From Tretioscincus oriximinensis (taxonomy: Eukaryota > Chordata > Lepidosauria > Squamata > Gymnophthalmidae): a DNA stretch of 64,000 nucleotides. Location of the stretch: contig JAJVDF010000003.1 of assembly GCA_022410635.1 (NCBI GenBank), positions 6,342,290 to 6,406,289 of the forward strand, in the 5' to 3' direction. The notes beneath the pieces are model-generated. The model was given only the letters and a program-made list of their open reading frames with translations, was not told the origin of the DNA and ran no database searches. The stretch's first letter is position 1; each line of letters opens with the position of its first letter. Position numbers and translations under genes: made by a program. This document shows positions 1 to 11,055 of this stretch, one piece after another.

Positions 1-742
1 GACAAATGCTCATTCAGAAGAGATCGAGAAAGCAAGTGAAGGAGTTACACGAGGCCAGAGCTCTGCTGTTGTCATTCAAATTCACCATGCTACCTTTAAA
101 AATCCCATCCTTTAGGTCAAAATGTTTTCTAGATTCTGTTTGGTTCATACTCCTCACTCCCTCGAACTTTCAGAGCTGCGTGACATTTTGGAAAGTTTGA
201 CCTGGAATTCAAAGAACTCGAAAGCTATAAATTCTTGGCAATGAAGTCATGATCTTATGCAGTGTCTTGTTATACAGCCCTGAAAAGAGCACATCAGAAT
301 GGGAGCATTTTATGGTTTTGGTTGCGTGGCTGACAGAACAGCAGGATCATTTTCCCCTTTTGGGTTCACTTTTTATTAGACTTATTTGCAAACAACAGAA
401 TAAATAGAATGTCAAAATAATAACCAGTAAAATCAAAGCTACCTCCGGGCAACACCAAGCTAGATGATGCAAGATGCCTCTTTACCTTGGTCAGATTTCA
501 CCTAGAGTATTATGCCCAGTTCTGCATACCCATATCTCAGCAGCAAAAGATATGGATCCAAGGGACAGAGCCTCTTCTATGATGGCCTTCAAACTATGGA
601 ATAGTCTTCCCCTTTGCATGATTTTATACACGTCTTCAGATGCTCTACTTGTCTATAGAAGCTCCTGCTACTGCCCTTTTCCTGGTTGGTCTCTAAGATG
701 GTACAAGACACTCTGGATGCACAGCTATTTCTTTGAAATCAA

Positions 743-960
743 CCCATTTTGGTGTAAAGGCTAGAGTGCTGGACTCTTACCTAGTAGTCTCCCAGTTTGA
801 TTCCACACTCCTCCATGAAAACAGCTGGATAACCTTGGGCCTAGTCACAGTTCTTTAGAACGCTCTCAGCTCCATCTACTTCACAGGGTGGCTGTTGTAG
901 AGAAAGCAACAAAGCTGTTTGGTGAAAGGGGTGTTATAAATAAACATTATTATTCCCCTT
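743..960 (+). repeat. tRNA-derived SINE copy
   Basis: It contains an A-box-like stretch near 768 (GGCTAGAGTGCTGGACTC), a B-box-like stretch near 797 (GTTTGATTCC), then ACCTTGGGCCTAG, CTCAGCTCCATCT, CACAGGGTGGCTGTTGT and a GTTATAAATAAA tail. The same order is seen at 27190, 38248 and, reversed, 36425 and 36735. Confidence 0.75.
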
Positions 961-1084
961 TTGGAAGAAACTGTTGCCTGTGGAGATCCCAGCACACGTG
1001 GTTATGGGCCTAGCATACATCAGTAGTGAAAAAGGCAAATTTAGAACTGGAGATAACTAGACACAGAATAGAAAATCAGTTGCC

Positions 1085-1765
1085 AAATGTTGTTTTGCCT
1101 CTTTATAAAACTCTGGTGAAAATTGTGTATATTTCTGGTCATTTCACATCTTAGAACTGGAAAAGGTATAGAAAGGGATTGGAGCACCTCCCTTCCAAAA
1201 TCACAGTGGAGTGTCCAGGTCTTTTCAGTGTTCAAGAGGCAGAGTATAAAATTGTGTGTGGTATGGAAAGATGGAGAGAGAAATTATTTCCTCAGTCACA
1301 AGACTAGAACTGGAGTTGGGGGAGTTAGGATCGAGAAGAGGGTTTTTCCCTCTCCCAAGGAATCTATGGTCTGTGGAATTTGCCACCAGACGAGATGGTG
1401 ACAGAAGTAATTCTGATTGTTTTACCCTTTTTCAAACTAAATTCACCAGTGGTACTAGAATGGATGCCTTTAGATTTTGATTGGGTTAAAGAGAGCGAGA
1501 CAGGATTTCTCTAAAGACCATTTGCAAGGTGTTAAGAGCAAGAGATTTTGCTTTTAGCTTGAGAATGTCCAGAAGCCATTGGTGTGGACAATATTTTCAG
1601 ATAGGATGCTGGGCTAGATGGACCATGGCCTTATCCTTCTAATGGTCATTTACCTCTGCCTTCTATATGAGAATTCACAGAAACAACTGGTGGGCCACTG
1701 TGTGAGATGTGATCCTATGTTGGATGGGCTGTGATCTGATCCAGCAGGGCTCTGCTTATGTTCGT
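1085..1765 (+). repeat. CR1/L3-like LINE 3' fragment
   Basis: Order of blocks: TTTTGCCTCTTTATAAA, CTGGAAAAGGTATAGAAAGG, CACCTCCCTTCC, then the terminal gene-like tail with ACTGGTGGGCCACTGTG and GATCCAGCAGGGCTCTGCTT near 1738. The same order is best preserved at 57602-58240. The RT domain is largely gone. Confidence 0.7.
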
Positions 1766-1974
1766 ATATTCTTTCCCTTAACTAAGTGGCTATGCTTGGA
1801 AACAAAACCAATGGACAACAGAATGACTTCCTAAGCTGTACCAAGGCACTGGAGGGAATACTGGGTTCTGGAGTAGCCTGGAATTAATAACTTGTACAGA
1901 TCTAATGAAACTAATACAAGCTGCTTAAGGTGCATTTAAAAGTATAAGGGAACAGATCAGGGAAGGAGTCCTGT

Positions 1975-2515
1975 TCAGAGTTGTGAAAACTGAAAGTGAT
2001 TGTAAGGAGCTCCAGAGTGATCTATAGAAATTGGATGAATGGGTAACAAAGTGGCAAACGCACTTCAATTTAAGCAAGTGCAAGGTCATGCACATTGGGG
2101 CAAAGAATTCTAATTAATCCTACCAACTGATGGGAATCAAACTTTCTGTGGCTGAGCAGGAAAAGGATCTTGGGGTGTTGGTGGACAGCTCAGTGAAGGT
2201 GTCAACCCAGTGTGCAGCAGCAGTTAAAAAAGGAAATTCAGGGTTGGGGATCACAAGGAAGGGAATGAAAAAGAAGCTAGCAAAGTGTACAGTTCTGGTC
2301 ACCACATCTCGAAGAAGATACCATGGAACTAGAGATGGTGCAGAAAGACTGCTTTATGAACACCGAGGGTATAAATAGCTACTTGGGTGGATCATTTGAT
2401 GCTGCCTCTCAGATGGAGCAACAGGCAATACTCCTGAAATACCATGTGCTGGGAGTTAAGAACAAGTGCATATTTTGTCTTCTGACTGCCCAGGTGCAAT
2501 TGATGGGCCTCTTAT
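1975..2515 (+). repeat. CR1/L3-like LINE fragment with decayed RT C-terminus
   Basis: An open frame at 2130-2378 reads EKDLGVLVDSSVKVSTQCAA, the conserved end of the CR1-group reverse transcriptase. It is followed by the 3' tail with GGAGCAACAGGCAATACTCC and GCCCAGGTGCAATTGATGGG. It is internally deleted and not functional. Confidence 0.75.
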
Positions 2516-2539
2516 GAGACAGAATATGGGATGTGGGGA

Positions 2540-2765
2540 GGGGTGAGCACCTTCTCCTAGCCTGTAGCTCTAGCCAGCCCAGCTATTTGAAAGCAGGAAT
2601 TGCAAGAGATTGCAACTGACTGCACGTAGATAAATGGGAGCCACCACAACTTGGTGGGGAAGATAGAATGTAAGCCTTCGGGGAAAATACCCTTGTAAAC
2701 CGCTTTGAGTTCCTTTGAAAGGTGAGAAAAGCGGCGTATAAGAACCCAGTTCTTCTTCTTCTAGG
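2540..2765 (+). repeat. SINE of the 'ttcaaaaccctgtgtcgg' type, 3' part
   Basis: It carries AGATAAATGGGAGCCACCAC, AATGTAAGCCTTCGGGG, CGCTTTGAGTTCC, and the tail GCGGCGTATAAGAACCCAGT followed by TTCTTC repeats. Copies with the same order lie at 11300-11640 and 26940-27185, with a reversed part at 45745-45945. The fuller copies begin with a tRNA-unlike 5' region reading CCTGTGTCGGACAT. Confidence 0.7.
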
Positions 2766-3118
2766 TGGGCTCTGGCCTAATTCAGGACGGCTCCTCTTAT
2801 ATTCTTATGTTATGAGATTCTGATGAATTTCCACTCCATTGGCTAATTTTGGTTATTTCACCTTAGGGACTAATGAAAAAAAAGGAGGCAGCAGGAGCGT
2901 CCATAGACAGTTCTACTGCTAAAGATAGTCAGATAAATATTCTAACAAGACAAGGTAGCATCTTAGAGATCAATGAGCAGAAGGGCGGCAGCAGCTTTTC
3001 TAGATAAATCTAGTTTTTCAGATGCTGAAGAAGTAACCTTTGAGGACTTTTTTGGGTTAGTCTCTAAGGTGCTACAAGACTCGCTAGATATTCTGGACCC
3101 AGACTAACAATTTTTTCT

Positions 3119-3850
3119 TTGAAAGATAATGTCAGCTTTTCTAAACATATGGCACAGCATGGCCTGTTTCTCTCCTTGAAGACTTGGAGCAGAAAAATCA
3201 GGGATGAGGCAGCTGGAAGGAAGAAGGCAAGAGCCTTTCAAGAAGTCGGGGTTGAAATTAGAATGCCTTACATGGAACGAAAGAAGGACATTATGGTTTA
3301 CTTGGCCAGAAACCAAGGAGGAGGTGAGACGCTTCGAAACAAACCCTGTTTCCATCATCTATATTTGTATCTGGCACATCTCTTTGTGAGTGTCACTAAA
3401 AATGATGTGTTCTTGCATCTGGCACATATTGTTCACAGCACAGACTCTAGAGAAATTGGGCAAAATCAGATCCTAATGAGATTTTTATCATTTTTTAGAC
3501 TAAAGAGTAGGAGAGGTTACAAAGTGGGTCACTATCTTTGGAGGAAGCTTCTCCCTTTTAATCTGGATTTGAGATGTCAACATAGATGTGAGAGAAAAGC
3601 TCGTGATTACACAAATCTTTTTATTATTAATGTCTGTCTACAATATCTGTCAATCTCATCTAATTCTAGAAAGGACCCTAAGGAGAAAATCTGGGAAATT
3701 GTAGATTATTCAGCTTGACATCTGCCTAAAGGAATACTGGAAATCATTCTTAAAGATACAGTTATGGAGCATTTTAAGACAGCCACTTTGGTCAGAGATG
3801 ACTTACTGGTCTGGTTTCTGGAAGGGAAACTCCTATTTTTGGGAGGATGA
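3119..3850 (+). pseudogene. Unrecognised long open frame, one internal stop
   Basis: The frame is open for 199 codons from a TTG-type start and, after one TGA at 3716, for a further 43 codons to about 3850. It is basic and Lys/Arg-rich (for example KARDYTNLF and RKDPKEKIWEIV). I recognise no domain. It starts right after a PLE end (3040-3110), so it may be part of a transposon. Chance is possible, though 240 codons with one stop in AT-rich DNA is unusual. Confidence 0.25.
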
Positions 3851-4753
3851 GCGATGGGTAAAGGGACTTGATAAGCATTATCCAGTTGGACTTTTAAAAA
3901 GCTATTTATGAGTTCTTTCCTCAGTGGCTCCTTAGACAGTCGATAGCAGTGGAATTAAAAGACAATTTTTATTAATTGCTATTTGGAATGGATCCTCAGG
4001 TATTGCCTCCAAGTCGGAGAGACAGGCAGGAGGCCTGCAGGGATTCAAGAGCAAACAACAGATTTCAAAGAAATAGCCGTGTTAGTCTGGGTCCAGTATA
4101 TCTAGTAAGGGGGTCTCACAAGGAAACACAGGGAGTAACTTTTTCAAACAATAACATCTGAAGAAGTAGACTTGTCTAGGCTATCTCCTGCTTCCAACTT
4201 TTTTCTTGTTAGTATTGAAGGTGATATGAGCTCCCCTGGCTAGAATATCTGTCTATTTATTCATCCAGCCATTCATCTATACATGTGAAGAAATAGACTT
4301 ATCTACAACAGCTCATGCTGCCTACTCTTTTCTTTTGAGTCTTCAGAGTGCTATGAGAGCGCCTGGTTAGAATAACTATCAATCGAAGTAGACTTGTTTA
4401 AGAAAGCTCTTTCTGCTTCTCTTTTCCCTGTTAGTCACTAAGTTGGCATAAGAACCTCTTGCTTAGATATTCAGGAACAAATTAGGGTTTTGTGGCCTGA
4501 TTTTTTTTTGGGGGGGGGGTACAGGACCCTCAGATGTACAAATGGAAAGGGGTCCCATTGTAGCTTGTCTCCTCTTGCACAGTTCTCACTGAGGTGAATA
4601 ATGGGATGGGCCTCCCAACTCTATCTGCTACCACCCACTTGCCCTTTCCTGAACCTTTAGAGGTATTCAGCACCTAAGAATGCTTCACCCATACAATTCT
4701 TTTTTCCTGAAGTACGTTGTACCTGAAGACTTGCTCACCTTTAAGACCCAAGG

Positions 4754-4754
<1 letters not shown>

Positions 4755-4801
<47 letters not shown>
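4755..4801 (+). repeat. (TG)n microsatellite
   Basis: About 23 uninterrupted TG units, ending about 130 bases before the inferred acceptor of the ADISSP start exon. Confidence 0.97.
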
Positions 4802-4804
<3 letters not shown>

Positions 4805-4931
4805 GACAGCATATTGGAAAAGATGCTCACACTCTATAGTGTCTCCTTTGGGGATTTCCTGGAATTGGGGGTGGGTGGATTATTGTCTGTTATGGACCGA
4901 AACTCATCTTTACCTTTTCTGTCTCCTGCAG

Positions 4932-5056
4932 TTTCTTTCTGTTCCATAAAGCAGAGTGTGGTGACTCTGTGAAGCATGGCCTGTTGTTTGTTGTATTGAA
5001 GCTCAACACAGAACTGGATTGGCTTCTGCTGGGTCCAATGGCTACAGCAAACAAGG
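4932..5056 (+). CDS. ADISSP: ADISSP exon with start codon (coding 5038-5056 plus probable 5' UTR)
   Basis: The ATG at 5038 begins MATANK and the exon ends in the first base of a Gly codon before a GTGAGT donor at 5057. The peptide fits the human start MAAANKG, which decides the start codon. The upstream limit is inferred: a pyrimidine-rich stretch ending CTGCAG at 4926-4931 looks like a splice acceptor, so 4932-5037 would be 5' UTR with another noncoding exon further upstream. The frame has no stop between 4932 and 5037, so the start rests on homology. The coding part is too short to be found by ORF length. Confidence 0.8.
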
Positions 5057-8000
5057 GTGAGTGGCAGCTTGGGTAAAATCCAAGCTGGCAGATCTTGGGT
5101 TGTTCATTTGTCCATGTTGGGTGGATTCAACTTGGGCTTCAGAGCTTACTTGTTCCAGCAGGAGAACTCTTGTGCTCCCATAAAAGGGCTTGAGGTAGTG
5201 ATGGATTGGATGGGACTGGTAAATTGAAGCTGAATACAGACAAGTCAAAGGCAAAGATGCTGTGAGTTACAAGCTCCCAAGTCTAGAAAGATAGGAGGCA
5301 TCTTGTCCTTGAAGGGGCTGTAATATCCTGGAAGGGACACTTGTGAAAATGGCTGCCCTGCATTGGCAGTCAAAGCTCAGGTGCAGGCAGTGGCTAAGAG
5401 TTCCTATGTCCAGTTAGGTCTGGAATATTGTCAGCAAAGTTACCTGAACCATTTATGGCTTACTGAGAAGTCATGATCCTGACACAAATAAGGCCCTCAG
5501 TTAAGCTGACCAGATGACTCCTTTTGTGGTGTGTGTGTTTGAAAACCTGATTTTGGGGTGCCTCCTAGTTTTTTCTGAGAAATTTCTTTTCAAAAAAAAT
5601 TTTTTCCGATTTTTTTTGTTTTGTTTTTTTTCTTCAGAAAAAACCGGGAGGCATCCCCAAAATGGGTTTTCGACCCCNACCAAAAGGGGTCATCTGGTCA
5701 GCCTACTTAAGACCTAAATATCTAAAGAAACACCTCCTTCCATATCTACCTGCCATGCTTTAAGATCTGCAGGGGAGTTCCTGATTGTACCACAACACTC
5801 AGCAACAAAGGGATTGGGAACCAGGCCAGAGCCTTCTCAGTGGTGGGTCCTAAACTATGGAATCGTCTCCTCTCTGAGGTGCAACAGGCTTGCTCCCTGT
5901 ATATATTCAGGAATGTATGGAGAATTTTATCTTTGAGCCTCATTCAAATCTCTCCAGGGTAGGCTTAATGTATTATAAAAAGAATNAGGACCTTCAGCCA
6001 TCATGGTGTAACAATCATGAGTTTTTTACTGGCCATTGCCTGATCTTCTCCTTCCATTTACCAGCTCGTCTCCCTCCTTCTCTGTGCCAAGGGAAATGGG
6101 CGCAATGGCTTGGCAGACAGGGTAACCAGATGGGTATGCAGCAGCTGCTGTATAAAGGCACTTTATTGTTTATTTATTTACTTACATTTTTATTCCATTC
6201 TATACCGGAAGGTCTCAGGACATATTACAATAGAAAAAAACACAAAAGCAGATAAAATAGGGTACTTAAAATGCTGTCGAAAGGCCAAGTGGAACAGGTT
6301 ACTGAACATGTACAGTGTCGGTGCNTGATGCGCCTCAGAGGCGCAACCATGCTGTGGCCTAGGGGCTACCCCTGAGAAGTCCCTTTTGTGCATCCACACA
6401 TCTTTTATAGCTGAAGTAGGTGGGACTGTCAAGAGGGCTTCAAGGGAAGACCTTAGGGTGTAGACAAGTCAGTATAGGAATAGATGATCCTGTGGATTAA
6501 AAAATACTAGCCCTTNTCTGTCTTAACTCTTCTGCCCATCAGCTTCATAAAGAGATCCCTGGTCTTAGTGTGGTGTGATAAGAGAAAACATTTTTTCTCT
6601 GTTTCCCTCATCGATCCCACGCATAAGGTACTTCAATCAGACCACTTCCTAAATGCCGCCTTTTGAGGTTGACGAGACCCAAATGTTGCAGCCTGATTTT
6701 ATAAGGGATTTTTTTCCCCAGCAACTTGTTCATTCTTGTCATCNTTTTTTCATAATTGATTTAGTCCTTGCATTTTGTTCACAGAGCAATGAGTACCTCC
6801 CGCCTCCTCTTTTCTTTAGTCCTTGCATGTTTGCCACATTTAATTGCTTCAGATCTTCAAACNACGTTTTAAATGAGATAAACAAAACTTGAATAAACTC
6901 AAAATGCAACTTTCCAATGACCAAGCAGCAGCACAAGGAACCCATCACAGTTTGTTCTGCTTACAGTTCCCCACTAGATGACCTTCAGGAGCAGACTACT
7001 ANTTCCTTGGATCACAGGAAGTCAAGTTGACCACTGGTTGCCCCCAATGTCCATTAAATAAAGATGTAATCCATCTTGGATTATGTTTTTGGAGACTGTT
7101 TTTGCAATGCTAAACCAGTTGACCACAGAAGTTGGCCAGCAGACATGAGCATGCATCTTGTCCTGCTCATAGTCTTCAGTGTTGGGTTTCCAGAAGCAGA
7201 TAATCTCTTAGTGCCATCAAGACTGGTAGGCCTGACTTCCATGAATATAAGGACATCAGAAATGCATGCTGGATGAGATCTATGGCCCATTGAATCCAGC
7301 AACTGTTTTTGCAGTGGCCAAGCAGCTGTGCAAGGAAGCCCAGCAGCAGGGTATGGGCACACACACCTTACCCTCCTTACAGACTCTCAGCACCTACCTC
7401 AGAGACAAACCACCATTAAGAATAGCAGCCAGTGATAGCCCTGATCCCCATATGTACAAGGACAGACATACCCCCTGGATCAGACTCAAACTCTGCTACT
7501 TCGTGTGCAAGGTTGACCAGCAGGACATTAGCACACAACCTGTTCAGCTGCCAGTACACCTTGCCAGGCACACAATCCCAAGCCTAATATTTGATTTATT
7601 TGTACTAAAAGTTACCAACAATCCTGATTTCCATGAATATAGGGTGTAAGNTATGCCCAAACGGATGATTCATTAGTGACCTGTTTTTCAGGCACAAATA
7701 GATGTGCAAGGAAGCTGCCACGTAGCAGAGTGATCAAGCCCTGTTTTCATTGGCACATGGAAGGGAGGCAATACAGATTAAATATCAGCAAAAACTTTCT
7801 GACAGTGAGGGAGACCAACCAATGGAATCAGTTGCCACAGAAAGTGATGAATTTTCCTTTGGTGGAAGTCTTCAAACAGAGGCTGGCAACCATCTATCTA
7901 TGCTGGTTTAGTGCCCAGATCTCACCTGGGTCTTGGTCTTCCTCCCTGAGACCCCAACAAAACCTCTCAGCATCACTTTTTTCCCTGACACTGTTAGCAC

Positions 8001-11000
8001 TCCAGAGTTTGATAGAACCACGGCAAAGTTTGCATCTTTGTCATGAAACTGGGCATGTTTTTAGGTTTGTGCTCCCATGGTTTCTCTTCTGACTTTTCCA
8101 AGATTGCCCATGCTAGGTTTGTTCTGCTTGGATTGTCAACCAACCAATCAGAATTTCACCCCCATTTTTCAGGATTAGAACTGATTTCTCCATAGAAGGA
8201 CTAGAGACAAGGGGATGAAACTGCAAGGGAGTAGATTTAAATTAGATAACAGAAAAATGTTCTAACAGAAGGGTGATAAACCAGTGGAACAGTTTGCCAC
8301 AGNAGGTGGTGAGTTCACCTTCACTGGAAGTCTTGNAACAGAGGCTGGACAGTCATCTGTCTGGGATGGTTTAATGAATCCTGCATTGAGCAGGGGGTTG
8401 GACCCCATGACCCTGGAGGTCCCTTCCAACTCTATGATTCTTTAGCAGCCTGTTTCTTGTTTTGATTCTAGTTGCAACACTTGGTGGATTTTCAGTGCAT
8501 TTCTTGATTAACCTTGTTTCAAAGCACCTGCCTAGTGTCGCTTATTAAAATCAATTAGGTACTCAGTGACCTGTGTTTTCAAATAACTCGCAACTTCTTC
8601 TTTAAAATAAAGCAAAACGAGAATAGGGTGAAGTGGTCCTTGAAGAAAGGATTTGAGTTTCAGGGTATAAATTGGATGACCCCTAAATATAGAGATTAGG
8701 ATGTTTTAGGATCCTGCCAAATGTTTCCTGCAGAAGTCTGAAGAACAAAGACATAGGCTACACATTTGAGAATATTGCCTCCAACTTAGGAAGATAAGCA
8801 GGACACCTGTTATGGCCATTGGCAGGAAGCCCAGAAGAGGTAAAGGTTTTGTCATCATCTTTTGCTTGAGATGCCTAGAAACAACTGGTGGGCCATGGTA
8901 TGGGACAGGATCCTGGACTAGATGAACTNTTACTTGATCTAATAGGTCTTCTCTTAATTCATGGAGGACTGATGTATAAATGGTTACCAGAATTGATGCC
9001 AAGGCACCACCTCCACTTGCCTGGAGAGACAGACATGAGGCCTCTAATGGCCAACTGCAAGGAATCTAGAGCAGGTAAAGGCTTCTTCCTTGCTTTCTGC
9101 TTGAGGTTCCCAGGTGGGCTCCTATGAGAATCAGTCCTTGGCCTGATCTAGCAGGGATCCTCTGTGGGTACTTGGCACTGCGGGGGGGTGGGGGGACCAA
9201 CACCTTTTAAGTGTTGCTCCATAAATAGAATTAATGCCCAGATCCTGTCCCAGGTTGGAGAGAGAAGCAGGAGGCTATTTGCAGGAAGTCAGGAGCCAGG
9301 TGAACAGTTTGCTTTTTTCTGCTGCTTGAAGTGCCTGGAAGCAACTGATGGACTCACGTGGGACACAGGGCACTGGATTAGATGGATAACTTCTTTCTGT
9401 TGACTTAAAGGAGGTTAAGTTTTGTACTTCTGAAATATGCAGTCTGCTTGTCATCTTACTGTTGGCTTGTTTGACTGATTTGCACCCCACCTTCCTCCTC
9501 ATAAAAGCACTCATGCCAACTTACAGAATTTGAATGTGCCAAGGGGCTGTGTACACTTCCATCGGCAGCTGTTTTTCAAACTGAATATCACAGGGTCCTG
9601 TCTGCTCTTGCCACAGGCTTCTCAGAAGCATCTGTGCTGGAACTGCTGAGTTAATAGGGAAGGGCCGTGAGATACCAAGGGCACTTTGAAAAGCTGGAGA
9701 GCACAAAGGGCATGTGAACCCTAGCAAAGAACTGAACCCAATTTTGCACACAAGACCTTTGCTTTCTACTCTGTTAATGCTTTCTGGTGTTCCAGTGTAA
9801 CTCCCAGGCAAGATATGGGCAGATAAGCGTAACAAATGTGATCCCTTTCTACGCTCACTAGTAGGTGCACATTCAGAACAAGCACCAGCCCATGCCTTTG
9901 AGTCAGGCCAACACCTTCCCATAATGCCAGGTGCTGCAAAGTGATTGACTAGTAATAACTCGATTTAGCTAATAGTGGGAGACTGTCACATCCCCTAACT
10001 TTATTGTATGACCAGACCACTCTGAACATACAAAAGAAATTGCTTCCCTGTTGTTAGATCTTTACAAATCACAAGACTATGCTCCACTGTTTCGGGTATT
10101 TGTTGTTATATAAACATATAATCACTTCATACATATGAATCTGTCTCTAGGCGCCTGTTCATGCATCTAGTTAAGTAAGTTTAGTCTACAATTGCTTACA
10201 TGTTTGTCCTCTTAGTCTACAATTGCCTATATAGGTTTGTCCTTTGTTGCATTCATCTGGTTAAGTAGACTTACAAATAGGTAATGCTAGCAAGAAAGTC
10301 TCATAACACTTTAGAGGCTAACAAGAAAGAGATAGACGGCAGGAGCTTTACTAGACAAGTCCACTTCTTTTGATGCGCTAAAGCATTAGACAGTTGCCTC
10401 TCGACCTCATGATGACCACAGCTCCTCTTTTGCCAATCTCTGGGATAATAAATATTGGGATTGTTATTTGTTCATTCATTCATTCATTTACACCCTGCCC
10501 CATACCCGAAGGTCTCAGGGTGGTAAATAGTAAAATACCAATATAAAATTAACATCTAAAAGAGGGGACAAAGGATCTTCTAAAACCATACAATGATGAT
10601 GACAGACGCGCCTCAAGGGGGAGACTATTCCAAAGACTTATGTATCCTTTTTTTGGGGGGGGTTGAGATTGACATTACCTGTTGATAATTTCAGTTGACG
10701 GAAGCATTCTATGTAAAATCTATTTCATGCACTAACCGTCAGGAGGTGTCTATCAGGACTTGTCTACGAAAACTCACGCTGCCTCCCCTTTTCTTGTTAA
10801 TTTGCAAAGTTCTGTAAGACATTCTTACTAAGTTTTCTGGATCTGGATCTGCATCGCTATTTCTTTGAAATACGTATTGTGCTCTATATGGGAGATCCTT
10901 TAAACTAGCTTGTAGGTTGGTGGAGAATACAGCAGTTTGGCTCCGGACTAGTACAGCTGATCAGATGCACATCATGACAGTCCAGTGTGAACTGCTCCTG

Positions 11001-11019
11001 GACACAGATTATTAAGCCA

Positions 11020-11055
<36 letters not shown>

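Larger units (their letters stand above)
1..4931. other. Region 5' of the ADISSP start exon, repeat-derived, no gene recognised
   Basis: This is presumably ADISSP upstream sequence or its first intron. It holds a PLE end at 630-740, a tRNA-type SINE at 743-960, CR1/L3-like LINE pieces at 1085-1765 and 1975-2515, a SINE tail at 2540-2765, PLE fragments at 2870-3110 and 4055-4475, a long unexplained open frame at 3119-3850, and a TG tract at 4755-4801. No CpG-rich promoter is visible. Bases 1-600 show nothing I recognise. Confidence 0.6.

Noticed and set aside
4680..4972. Cys-Val repeat ORFs near the ADISSP start
   Set aside because: They are translations of the TG microsatellite.
7266..8092. 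Two consecutive ORFs of 127 and 138 codons in ADISSP intron 1
   Set aside because: The second is a CR1 3' tail read through; the first has no family resemblance and no coding context.
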